64,000 bases of DNA, from assembly GCA_964447155.1 (NCBI GenBank), contig CAYURM010000013.1:1-64000 (forward strand), in the 5' to 3' direction. The notes below the pieces were generated by a model. That model was not told the origin of the DNA, made no database searches, and saw nothing but the letters and a program-made list of their open reading frames with translations. The position numbers and the translations under genes were made by a program. Source of the stretch: SMBSF63 sp034003545. GTDB lineage: Bacteria; Chloroflexota; Anaerolineae; Anaerolineales; Anaerolineaceae. Shown piece after piece: positions 34,762-42,762 of this stretch (positions within the stretch are counted from its first letter, which is position 1; each line of letters begins with the position of its first letter).

Positions 34762-36810
34762 ATGCCCAATCAACTGATTAACGAAACCTCACCCTATCTC
34801 CTTCAGCATGCCGAAAATCCAGTGAATTGGCTGCCCTGGAATGATGCCGCTCTGGAAACTGCAAAAACCCAAAACAAACCCATTTTCCTCAGCATCGGAT
34901 ACGCGGCCTGCCACTGGTGCCACGTCATGGCACACGAGTCATTTGAAGACCCCAAAATCGCAGAACTCCTCAACACCCATTTCATCCCCATCAAAGTCGA
35001 CCGGGAAGAGCGCCCGGACCTGGATTCGATTTACATGTCCGCCGTCGTCGCCATGACCGGCCAGGGCGGCTGGCCGATGAGTGTTTTCCTCACACCGGAC
35101 GGAGAGCCTTTCTACGGCGGCACCTATTTCCCGCCCGCCCCCCGCCACGGGCTGCCCTCTTTCCGGGAAGTGTTGCGCAGTATTACAGAGGCCTGGAAAA
35201 GCAATCAATCACAACTGGAAAATTCTGCCAAAACATTGAAGGACCATATCCAGCAAAACCAGACCTGGACAGCATCCGCCGGCCCGCTCGCAGAGAATGC
35301 CAAACTGCATGAAGCAGCAGATATCATCATCAACAGTGTTGACCGGCAAAATGGCGGATGGGGATCAGCGCCAAAATTCCCCGCTCCCATGACCCTGGAT
35401 TTTCTACTTTTACAACACTTAAATGGACATCCCCATGCTCTCAGTCCTGCCACGCTCACCTTGAACCAAATGCAAAAAGGCGGTATCTATGATCTTGTCG
35501 GCGGCGGATTTCACCGTTATGCCACCGACAGCGCCTGGCTGATCCCCCATTTTGAAAAAATGCTCTACGATAATGCCCAGCTTGCCGCCGCCTACCTGCA
35601 TGCCCATCTCATCACGGGCGATCTGTCCTTCCGCCGAACTTGTGAAGAAACCCTTGATTTTCTCATTCGCGAAATGCGCCACCCCGGAGGCGGCTTCTTC
35701 AGCAGTCTCGATGCGGATTCTGATGGTCAGGAAGGCAAGTTTTATCTCTGGTTGCCGGCAGAAATTCACGCAGCGCTATCGCAGCATCCCCGCCTTGAAG
35801 ATCTGATCCTTGACATATATACCATCACGCCATCCGGCAATTTCGAAGGCCAAACCATCCTGCGCAGAAGCGCCGAACTGAATGAATTGGCTCAGCGCCG
35901 ACAAACGCCCCTGCCTGTCCTCCTCTCCCAATTAGACGCAGCCCATACCATGCTGCGCGAGTTCCGTTCCCGCCGGGTACACCCGGGCACGGACGACAAA
36001 ATCCTCACCGCCTGGAATGCCCTCACTTTGCGCGCATTCGCTGAAGCCGCCCGCTATCTGCACCGCCAGGATTACCTCGACATTGCCGAACAAAATGCAG
36101 AATTCCTCCTCGCTGAACTGCATTCCGCTGGCCGATTAAAGCGCTCCTGGCGTGAAGGCCAGACTCGTCAGGACGCCTTTCTCGAAGATTACGCTGCTTT
36201 GATCGTGGCATTGCTCTCTTTATACCAATCATCCCCCAGGCAAAAATGGTATCAAGCCGCCCTGGAACTTGCGCAGGAAATGATTGATGGATACCAATCC
36301 CCGGATGGGAGTTTTTACACCACCCGCCACGATCAGCAGGATGTCATCTTCCGTCCCCTGGAAATCCAGGACAACGTCACCCCTTCAGGCAATGCCCTGG
36401 CTGCGCAGGCATTCGCCATGCTCGCCAGCTATGCAAATCGTACAGACTGGCAGCGCATCGCCGAAAATTTACTGGCCTCTGCACAAGCATACAGCCTGCA
36501 GTACCCTGCCAGCTTTTCCTACTGGCTGCAAGTGCTCGACTTTACAGCCCGGACCGGTGACCAACTTGCCCTCCTCCTGCCAGAAAACGTTGACCCGCCC
36601 GCCTGGATCCCGGAAATTCTGTGGGCAAAGTATCGTCCTGCGCTGCTCTTTGCCCAGTCAACCTTCCCGCCAACCCAGCCCTCCCCCGCCTTGCTTCAAT
36701 TCCGCCCGCTGGAGCATGATCTGCCGACGCTGTACCTGTGTCATGGCACAACCTGCCTGCCTGCCATCACCACCCAAGACGCCCTTCAAGAGCATCTCCG
36801 TAAAATTTAA
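34762..36810 (+). CDS. DUF255 thioredoxin-domain protein (YyaL/SPATA20 type)
   Basis: 682 residues from ATG 34762, preferred over 34744 because GGAG stands 8 bases upstream and the family start (NQLINETSPYLLQHAENPVN) follows. The N-terminal thioredoxin-like domain has a CHWCH site (C50, C53); the C-terminal two thirds is an (alpha/alpha)6-barrel-like region with WGSAPKFPAPM, GGGFHRYATDSAWLIPHFEK and DDKILTAWNAL. The function of the family is not settled; a redox or sugar-epimerase-like role has been proposed. Cytoplasmic. A promoter for murA begins right after its stop. Confidence 0.92.
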   Translation: MPNQLINETSPYLLQHAENPVNWLPWNDAALETAKTQNKPIFLSIGYAACHWCHVMAHESFEDPKIAELLNTHFIPIKVDREERPDLDSIYMSAVVAMTGQGGWPMSVFLTPDGEPFYGGTYFPPAPRHGLPSFREVLRSITEAWKSNQSQLENSAKTLKDHIQQNQTWTASAGPLAENAKLHEAADIIINSVDRQNGGWGSAPKFPAPMTLDFLLLQHLNGHPHALSPATLTLNQMQKGGIYDLVGGGFHRYATDSAWLIPHFEKMLYDNAQLAAAYLHAHLITGDLSFRRTCEETLDFLIREMRHPGGGFFSSLDADSDGQEGKFYLWLPAEIHAALSQHPRLEDLILDIYTITPSGNFEGQTILRRSAELNELAQRRQTPLPVLLSQLDAAHTMLREFRSRRVHPGTDDKILTAWNALTLRAFAEAARYLHRQDYLDIAEQNAEFLLAELHSAGRLKRSWREGQTRQDAFLEDYAALIVALLSLYQSSPRQKWYQAALELAQEMIDGYQSPDGSFYTTRHDQQDVIFRPLEIQDNVTPSGNALAAQAFAMLASYANRTDWQRIAENLLASAQAYSLQYPASFSYWLQVLDFTARTGDQLALLLPENVDPPAWIPEILWAKYRPALLFAQSTFPPTQPSPALLQFRPLEHDLPTLYLCHGTTCLPAITTQDALQEHLRKI

Positions 36811-36818
36811 AGAATATT

Positions 36819-36866
36819 TTGACGCATTACTGGATAAGAAAGTATAATGGGGAGCAATACTGGAGG
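36819..36866 (+). promoter_or_regulatory. murA promoter and SD
   Basis: TTGACG (36819-36824), 18-base spacer, TATAAT (36843-36848): a strong sigma-70-like promoter. TGGAGG (36861-36866) is the SD, 5 bases before ATG 36872. It begins 9 bases after the stop of the DUF255 gene. Confidence 0.8.
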
Positions 36867-36871
36867 TGTAC

Positions 36872-38149
36872 ATGGAAAAATTTATCATCGAAGGTGGATA
36901 CCCGTTAAGCGGTGAAGTCACCCCCTCAGGAAACAAGAATGCCGCCCTTCCGCTTCTGGCGGCCTGCTTGTTATCCGACGAACCTGTCACGCTGCACAAC
37001 GTTCCCCAAATTCTGGATGTGAAATCCATGCGCTCGTTAATTGCGAGCCTCGGCGTGGTCATAGACGACATCGATCCACACACCTGGCGCATTCATGCCA
37101 AAAACATCCAGCCTGGAAAGCTTGATCCCGATTTATGCTGTAAAATCCGCGCATCGATCCTGCTTGCCGGGCCGCTTACTGCCCGGTGTGGGGAACTGCA
37201 TCTGCCCCCGCCCGGCGGTGATGTCATCGGACGCCGCCGTGTCGATACCCACATCTTCGCTCTGGAAAAACTCGGCGCGCGGGTCAACTATGATAACCGT
37301 CTCTTCAATTTCTATTCCGATGGCCTGCATGGCGCAGACATCCTCCTGGATGAAGCCAGTGTAACCGCCACCGAAAACGCGATTATGGCTGCGGTAACCG
37401 CCAGGGGGGACTCGATCCTCCGCAATGCCGCCTCTGAACCGCATATCCAGGACCTTTGTCTGCTCCTCAATCATCTGGGAGCAAAGATTGAAAACATCGG
37501 CTCAAACACCCTGCACATTCAGGGCGTGCCCAAACTGCACGGCGGTGAATTTACCATTGGCCCTGACTATCTGGAAGTGGTCAGCTTCATCGGCGCTGCG
37601 GCAGTCACCAAAGGCGAGATCCGCATCCGCAATGCCGGCCCCCAGCATCTCAATATGGTACGCCTGGTGCTCGGCCGTCTGGGTGTCGACATTCTCATCG
37701 ATGGCGAAGACATCATTGTCCCCGCTGACCAGCGCCTGGAAGTAGAACCTGATCTCGGCGACGTCATTCCCGAGATCAGCGTGATGCCCTGGCCGGCCTT
37801 CCCCACCGATCTGATGAGCATTGCTATCGTGATTGCTACCCAGTCCAAAGGCACTGTCCTCTTCCACGACTGGATGTACCCCAGCCGCATGTTCTTCACC
37901 GACAAGCTGGCTGGCATGGGCGCAAAAATCGTGCTGTGTGACCCGCACCGCTGCATTGTACAGGGCCCCAGCCGCCTCCTCGGCGAAAATATGGACAGTC
38001 CCGATATCCGCGCCGGTATGGCGCTCTTGCTGGCTGCCCTCTCCGCCAAAGGAGAATCCACCATCCGCAACATCGGCCAAATCGACCGCGGCTATGAAAA
38101 CGTAGAACAAAAACTCACCCAACTTGGCGCTCATATCATCCGCAAATAA
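36872..38149 (+). CDS. murA: UDP-N-acetylglucosamine 1-carboxyvinyltransferase (Asp117 form)
   Basis: First committed step of peptidoglycan synthesis: transfer of enolpyruvate from PEP to UDP-GlcNAc. SGNKNAALP (residues 19-27), the RASILLAGPL region, TATENAIMAA-like motif and the C-terminal DIRAGMALLLAAL are all MurA-type. The active-site loop reads PGGDVIGRRRVDTH: the usual Cys (115 in E. coli, target of fosfomycin) is Asp117 here, as in mycobacteria and chlamydiae, where it gives fosfomycin resistance. 425 residues, normal. Monocistronic, with promoter and terminator. Confidence 0.94.
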   Translation: MEKFIIEGGYPLSGEVTPSGNKNAALPLLAACLLSDEPVTLHNVPQILDVKSMRSLIASLGVVIDDIDPHTWRIHAKNIQPGKLDPDLCCKIRASILLAGPLTARCGELHLPPPGGDVIGRRRVDTHIFALEKLGARVNYDNRLFNFYSDGLHGADILLDEASVTATENAIMAAVTARGDSILRNAASEPHIQDLCLLLNHLGAKIENIGSNTLHIQGVPKLHGGEFTIGPDYLEVVSFIGAAAVTKGEIRIRNAGPQHLNMVRLVLGRLGVDILIDGEDIIVPADQRLEVEPDLGDVIPEISVMPWPAFPTDLMSIAIVIATQSKGTVLFHDWMYPSRMFFTDKLAGMGAKIVLCDPHRCIVQGPSRLLGENMDSPDIRAGMALLLAALSAKGESTIRNIGQIDRGYENVEQKLTQLGAHIIRK

Positions 38150-38166
38150 GCGTTTTGCCTATTCAT

Positions 38167-38211
38167 AAAAAAAACAGGGATGGGCTTTTCATAGCCCATC
38201 CCTGTTTTTAT
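38167..38211 (+). terminator. terminator after murA (bidirectional)
   Basis: AAACAGGGATGGGCT (38172-38186) pairs perfectly with AGCCCATCCCTGTTT (38193-38207), loop TTTCAT, followed by T residues; the A run on the left makes it usable on both strands. Confidence 0.9.
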
Positions 38212-38325
38212 TTAACTTGAGTTGCGTTAATGGTAGTAACGACTTTAGTCGTTATAAACCCGCATCAATTCAGCATTGAAGAATTCATTCATCCCTACCC
38301 TCATCATTGCTGCAGGACCCGCCAT
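38212..38325. repeat. dispersed repeat family, copy B (best copy)
   Basis: Begins TTAACTTGAGTTGCG; the core hairpin TAACGAC-TTTA-GTCGTTA lies at about 38237-38254, followed by TAAACCCGCATCAATTCAGC, GAAGAATTCATTC and ATCATTGCTGC. Aligned with copy A (9585) over about 110 bases; the first half matches copy C (59412). It fills the convergent gap between murA and the thioredoxin gene. Confidence 0.75.
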
Positions 38326-38372
38326 TCAGCTTCGTGATCATACCCATACTGACGCAGGGGGCAGTTTGCAAT

Positions 38373-38720
38373 CTATCCGTTTTCTGCCACGGTCGCCAGG
38401 AAATCATCCACCATTCGGCGCAGCATTCCTTCCGGCAAAGCGCCAGTTTGGCGATGCACCACATTCCCGCCGCTCACAAAAAGCATCGTCGGAATACCCT
38501 GCACATTGTATTCTTTCGCCCATTTCGCATCTTTATCTGTATCCACCTTTGCCACAATCAGCTTCCCGGCATATTCCGCGGCAAACTTCTTTAAAGTCGG
38601 TGCAATCATCCGGCACGGGCCGCACCATTCTGCCCAGAAATCAACAATCACTGGTAATTCAGACTTTAATACCTTTTCTTCAAAATCAGCATCGCTCACT
38701 GCAATAGGTTCTGTCAACAT
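38373..38720 (-). CDS. thioredoxin
   Basis: Dithiol reductant of the cytoplasm. The WCGPC site (32-36) sits in VIVDFWAEWCGPCRMIAPTL, followed by KVDTDKDAKWAKEYNVQGIP with the cis-Pro (GIPT) and a C-terminal helix. 115 residues from ATG 38720, chosen for the GAGGAG SD 8 bases upstream; the longer frame has no SD. Monocistronic; upstream is the response regulator gene on the same strand, about 127 bases away. Confidence 0.94.
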   Translation of the reverse strand: MLTEPIAVSDADFEEKVLKSELPVIVDFWAEWCGPCRMIAPTLKKFAAEYAGKLIVAKVDTDKDAKWAKEYNVQGIPTMLFVSGGNVVHRQTGALPEGMLRRMVDDFLATVAENG

Positions 38721-38847
38721 ATACAATCTCCTCATTTTCTCTTCACGAATAATCATTTGTTACGAGCCTGATCAACAAACAAAATCCATTTTACCACAAT
38801 ATACATTATATTTATATAAGAAATCAATCTATCTAATCACTCACCCG

Positions 38848-39579
38848 CTATTCATCTTCCTGATTTCGGCGGTAATCCACAAAACGATACCCCACACCCC
38901 GCTCGGTAAGGATATATTTCGGATCAGACGAATCCACCTCCAGCTTCTGGCGCAGGTAATTGACATACAACCGCACATAATGCGGTTCATCCCGATATTC
39001 ATACCCCCAAACTTTGGACAGAATCTGATCATACGTCATCACCCACCCGGCATTCTGCACCAAATGATATAAAAGACGGTACTCGGTCGGACGCAGCTTC
39101 ACCAGCTCGCCGTCCACCCACACCTCGCGCCGGCCAAAGTCCAACTGCAAGCGGTCATCAACCTCAATCACATCATGCGTACTGATCGGACTGGCAATCT
39201 CTGTCCGCCGCAGCACCGCCTTCACCCTGCTCACCAGCTCACGCGGAGAAAAGGGTTTGGTGATGTAATCATCCGCCCCCAGCTCTAACCCTTGCACGCG
39301 GTCATCTTCTTCGCCTTTGGCCGTCAGCATGATCACCGGAACCGTACTCACCTCCCGCACAGTCTTCAAAATCTCAAACCCGTCAATATCTGGCAGCATC
39401 ACATCCAGCAAAACCAGATCGGGCATCTTGTCACGGATCAGATTGATCGCCTGCATCCCTCTGTAGGCTTCCAATACCTGAAACCCGTCATACTCCAAAT
39501 TCAACCGGATGAAACGAGCCATCCGTTCCTCATCGTCTACCACCAGAATGACACGATTAGCAAATGAATCATCAACCAT
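38848..39579 (-). CDS. response regulator, OmpR/PhoB family
   Basis: 243 residues. The receiver domain (8-125) has the acidic pair D15/D16, phospho-acceptor Asp59 (LVLLDVMLPD) and switch Lys in YITKPFSPRELVSR. The C-terminal winged helix (about 145-238) has RLQLDFGRREVWVDGELVKL and YDQILSKVWGYEYRDEPHYV, a typical OmpR DNA-binding domain. ATG 39579 stands one base after the stop of the 80-residue gene, behind GGGAGAAA, so it belongs to the kinase/phosphatase/FHA unit. No histidine kinase gene is adjacent. Confidence 0.93.
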   Translation of the reverse strand: MVDDSFANRVILVVDDEERMARFIRLNLEYDGFQVLEAYRGMQAINLIRDKMPDLVLLDVMLPDIDGFEILKTVREVSTVPVIMLTAKGEEDDRVQGLELGADDYITKPFSPRELVSRVKAVLRRTEIASPISTHDVIEVDDRLQLDFGRREVWVDGELVKLRPTEYRLLYHLVQNAGWVMTYDQILSKVWGYEYRDEPHYVRLYVNYLRQKLEVDSSDPKYILTERGVGYRFVDYRRNQEDE

Positions 39580-39580
39580 T

Positions 39581-39823
39581 TTATTTCTCCCGGACGAAGG
39601 AAATGATTTCTTCTTCCTCGCCACTAGGCAGGAATTCAATGAAATTCAAGCGCTCCAGCGGCCAGACAACAAAGTTCACCCGCTGGTCAAGGTAGTCCAG
39701 CTCTTTACCATCCGTCCGGGTCGGATTACGCAGACCAATCATCGTGTCCGAGAAACTTGGAAATTCATCCACTTCACCAATCACAGCAGGTTCATTTTGA
39801 ATATGCAGAATAATTTGTGGCAT
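39581..39823 (-). CDS. 80-residue protein, unknown function
   Basis: Not recognised. It begins MPQIILHIQNEPAVIGEVDE and is acidic, with no membrane segment and no cysteines; the middle holds DTMIGLRNPTRTDGKELDYL and the end is EEEEIISFVREK. ATG 39823 follows AAGGA 9 bases upstream. It lies between the FHA gene (gap 21 bases) and the response regulator (gap 1 base), so it is very likely translated with them. Its position suggests a small partner of the FHA or VWA protein, which is inference only. Confidence 0.7.
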   Translation of the reverse strand: MPQIILHIQNEPAVIGEVDEFPSFSDTMIGLRNPTRTDGKELDYLDQRVNFVVWPLERLNFIEFLPSGEEEEIISFVREK

Positions 39824-39844
39824 AGTTATCAATCCTTATTATGT

Positions 39845-40360
39845 CTATACATCAAATAATACTTCAAATTCCAGTTTTCCCAAAGCAACAATATCTCCAT
39901 GATGCAAGATTGTTTCTTCATGTCCCCGGATCGGAACGCTGTTCAAACAGGTCCCATTGGAAGACCCCAAATCCATAATAGAAACAGCTGTGGGGGTCAC
40001 TTTCAAGACTGCATGCAGCCGCGAGACGCCCAAAGCATGGGCATCATACACGCCCAAATCCACATCCGGCAGAATCAGTTGGCCTTTCACCCCGCGTCCC
40101 ACCGTAAACTCCTTATGTCCAGCAAGCTCCATCAGCGTCCCGTCCAAAAGAATCTTAAGGAAAATATGCTCTCCCGGTCCAATCCGCGTACTATCCCGGC
40201 GTTTTGGCGTAAAAGTCATCCCGTCCAGCTTGTCATTGCTGATAATATCCGTTGCCCCTACTTTGAACGGATGCTCCGTAACAACCAGTTGTGTCGCACA
40301 TTCTGAACAAAACAAAGCTCCGGCAAATTCTTGATGATGACAATTTGGACAGATAATCAT
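39845..40360 (-). CDS. zinc-ribbon and FHA domain protein
   Basis: 171 residues. The N-terminal zinc ribbon has C4, C7, C18 and C21 (CPNC and CSEC). A basic linker (FTPKRRDSTRIG) could offer a phosphorylatable Thr. The FHA domain (about 80-170) shows EFTVGRG, DAHALGVSRLHAVLK and MDLGSSNGTCLN, the phosphothreonine-binding set. ATG 40360 is one base after the stop of the VWA gene. By analogy with FHA proteins beside Ser/Thr kinases, it probably reads out phosphorylation by the upstream kinase. Confidence 0.9.
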   Translation of the reverse strand: MIICPNCHHQEFAGALFCSECATQLVVTEHPFKVGATDIISNDKLDGMTFTPKRRDSTRIGPGEHIFLKILLDGTLMELAGHKEFTVGRGVKGQLILPDVDLGVYDAHALGVSRLHAVLKVTPTAVSIMDLGSSNGTCLNSVPIRGHEETILHHGDIVALGKLEFEVLFDV

Positions 40361-40361
40361 C

Positions 40362-41822
40362 TTATCTCTCTCCCTCATCCTCAGGCAGCATCAAAGCGCG
40401 CGTTCCATATTTTAAATTTTTCTCGCCATATTTACTGAATTCACCATGTTTCCGGATCGATTCAGCTTCCCGCAGCACGGTGCGCGCCAAACCATGATTT
40501 CCTTGCGAAAGCAAATGGGTTGCCAGGCTTTGAAGATAACGCGTTGCCTCAGCCACATTCCGTTCCAGCAGCGCAGAATGTGCTTTGGCCTGCAAGCGGT
40601 ACAAGGTCAACCGAGACACGGCGCGCATCATCCTGTCAGGAGGCGGCGCCTCGCTTGCCGTATCCGCATACTCCCGGTATAAGCGGCAAGGAACCTGCAC
40701 CAGCTTGTCACCGCCGCTCAACTTCATCGAAATTTCGCCATTAGCAAGCTCCACCCCGGTCTTGCTCTCCTCTTGTGGAGGCACCAAAAATTCAAACAGC
40801 AGCACCTGCTCCCGATCATACTCAAGATTTCCCAGAGAAACAGGACTTTCCGTTGACATCGGCGCAGAATCGGGCGAAAGCCGGAATACTGTGCCGATAG
40901 AAATATCATCAGGCTTCTTAAACGAGAATTTCAGTTGCTGGGCATACACCGACTCCAATGCCTGCAACTGGCGATCCAGGATCTGCTGCAAATCTTCCGG
41001 CGTACTGATATATTGAGCACATCCACCGCTAATGCTTGTCAAACGGTCCAGGAATCTGTCATTCCACTCATGCCCAATGCCCATCCCCTGAATGACGATC
41101 CCTTCCTGCGCAGCCTGCCGTGCCATGGAATAGCAGGAAGATTCATCTCCATACGTATGACCATCTGTCAGCAACATCAAATACCGGCTTTCTGCTTTCC
41201 TGATCGACTGTGAAAGCATTTGATAACCCCGGATCAACCCCTGGAAGATCTCAGTGCCGCCATCGGCAGTCAGCCCAAGTATCGATTTTTTCAATGAAGG
41301 AAGGTTTATGGCTGTCGTGGAGGGAATCACAACCTCTGCGCGGTCATTAAACGTGATCAAACTGAATACATCATCTGCTGACAGGCGGTCAAAAATATTG
41401 AGAATATTCCGCTTCATAATCTCAAGCCGGTTTTCTTTCATGGAAGTAGACCGGTCAACCACCAGACAGATATTCGCCGGGGTACGTTGATAACCGTTGG
41501 CACTGGATTTACAGCGAATGGTTACCATCGCATACACGCGCTGCGGCTCATCAAGCCGTACCAACGTTTCGCTGCTGTAAATCGTATCCACCTCAACCAG
41601 AATTTCTTCATCCTCACGTTCCTGGCTGGCATCATACAACTGACGTTTCACCGGATCAGACAAAATTTCATACGCTTCTTGAAGACGTTGAAACTCCTCC
41701 TGCGCGCCAGAATCAGCATCCACTGCATCCTGATAGTTACGTGCTGCTATGGAATAAGCATCACGAATTTCATTTTTGGTTGCATCTTTATTGATTCCCA
41801 AAGTGCGATAATGGTCGCACAT
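40362..41822 (-). CDS. degenerate J-domain and VWA domain protein
   Basis: 486 residues. Residues 1-70 look like a DnaJ domain (HYRTLGINKDATKNEIRDAY and AYEILSDPVKRQLYD), but the Hsp70-activating HPD is replaced: the loop reads NYQDAVD. A von Willebrand A domain (about 115-300) has an intact MIDAS start, DRSTSM (123-128), and later LTDGHTYG. The rest includes a beta-rich region and a helical, TPR-like end (RYLQSLATHLLSQGNHGLAR). No membrane segment. It lies between the PP2C gene (gap 14 bases) and the FHA gene. Confidence 0.88.
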   Translation of the reverse strand: MCDHYRTLGINKDATKNEIRDAYSIAARNYQDAVDADSGAQEEFQRLQEAYEILSDPVKRQLYDASQEREDEEILVEVDTIYSSETLVRLDEPQRVYAMVTIRCKSSANGYQRTPANICLVVDRSTSMKENRLEIMKRNILNIFDRLSADDVFSLITFNDRAEVVIPSTTAINLPSLKKSILGLTADGGTEIFQGLIRGYQMLSQSIRKAESRYLMLLTDGHTYGDESSCYSMARQAAQEGIVIQGMGIGHEWNDRFLDRLTSISGGCAQYISTPEDLQQILDRQLQALESVYAQQLKFSFKKPDDISIGTVFRLSPDSAPMSTESPVSLGNLEYDREQVLLFEFLVPPQEESKTGVELANGEISMKLSGGDKLVQVPCRLYREYADTASEAPPPDRMMRAVSRLTLYRLQAKAHSALLERNVAEATRYLQSLATHLLSQGNHGLARTVLREAESIRKHGEFSKYGEKNLKYGTRALMLPEDEGER

Positions 41823-41836
41823 ACAGCATCTCCCGC

Positions 41837-42727
41837 CTATTCGAGGTACTGAACCAGAATAACGCTAATATTGTCTGGCCCGCCAGCATCGTTCGCCGCA
41901 GCGGTCAATTGCTGACAAGCATCAGGTAAAGATGGCGAGTTTAAAATAATCCGGCGCATTTCATCCTCCGGTACAACGCCCCAAAGCCCATCACTACAAA
42001 TCATCAAATGGCCTGGCCGCGGAAAAGTCTGAATATCCAGGTCTGGCTCAAATGGTTCCGCCTGCCCCAAAGCACGGTAAAGCACGTTGCGTTGGGGATG
42101 AACCGCCGCCTCTTCTTCAGTGATTTGTCCCAATTCAATCAAACGGCCGACCAGCGAATGGTCTTTGGTCACGGCTTGCAATGAACCATCACCTTTGATC
42201 AAATACGCCCGGCTGTCGCCCACGTGGGCCAGGGTAATCCGTTCACCCAAGACCAATGCTACCGTCAGGGTCGTACCACCGCCGGGGGCCAGCTTCACCA
42301 CCGCTTGCTGCGCTTTACGCACTCCCTCATCCATGATCTCATGCAGGCTTTCAATCGGCGTCTTGTTAGGGGAAACCACATGCTGATACACCTCTTTTAC
42401 TAGATGCTCTGCCATCGTGCGCGCCGCCATACTGCTGGCAATCTCGCCATGTTGGTGTCCACCCATGCCGTCGGCAATCATAAAAATACCGAAGGGCAGA
42501 TCTAATTCACCATCAGATAATACCGAATGCATGGAGAACAACGAATCTTCGTTATGATCGCGCTGTTTACCCACAGATTGCCCGCTGCCAACAATTAGTT
42601 GATGAGGCGAGTATTGCGTAACCGAGCGCTCAAATCTTTGCAGATGTTCACGCGACAAGGGCGTCGTCTTCACATCCAAAGATGCACCTGACTGTTTCTG
42701 AAATAAATTTTTAATGAAGGTGAACAC
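41837..42727 (-). CDS. PP2C-type Ser/Thr protein phosphatase
   Basis: 296 residues from GTG 42727, chosen because AAGGAGG lies 7 bases upstream; the longer frame would overlap the kinase end. Metal-binding PP2C motifs: RDHNED (56-61), DGMGGH (86-91), AHVGDSRAYL, CSDGLWGV and a final GGPDNISVILV. No membrane segment. Expected to reverse the action of the neighbouring kinase. It is read directly after the kinase gene on the same strand. Confidence 0.93.
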   Translation of the reverse strand: MFTFIKNLFQKQSGASLDVKTTPLSREHLQRFERSVTQYSPHQLIVGSGQSVGKQRDHNEDSLFSMHSVLSDGELDLPFGIFMIADGMGGHQHGEIASSMAARTMAEHLVKEVYQHVVSPNKTPIESLHEIMDEGVRKAQQAVVKLAPGGGTTLTVALVLGERITLAHVGDSRAYLIKGDGSLQAVTKDHSLVGRLIELGQITEEEAAVHPQRNVLYRALGQAEPFEPDLDIQTFPRPGHLMICSDGLWGVVPEDEMRRIILNSPSLPDACQQLTAAANDAGGPDNISVILVQYLE

Positions 42728-42762
42728 GAACCTGCCTCCTTGAAGCAAACAGCTCCAGGCCG

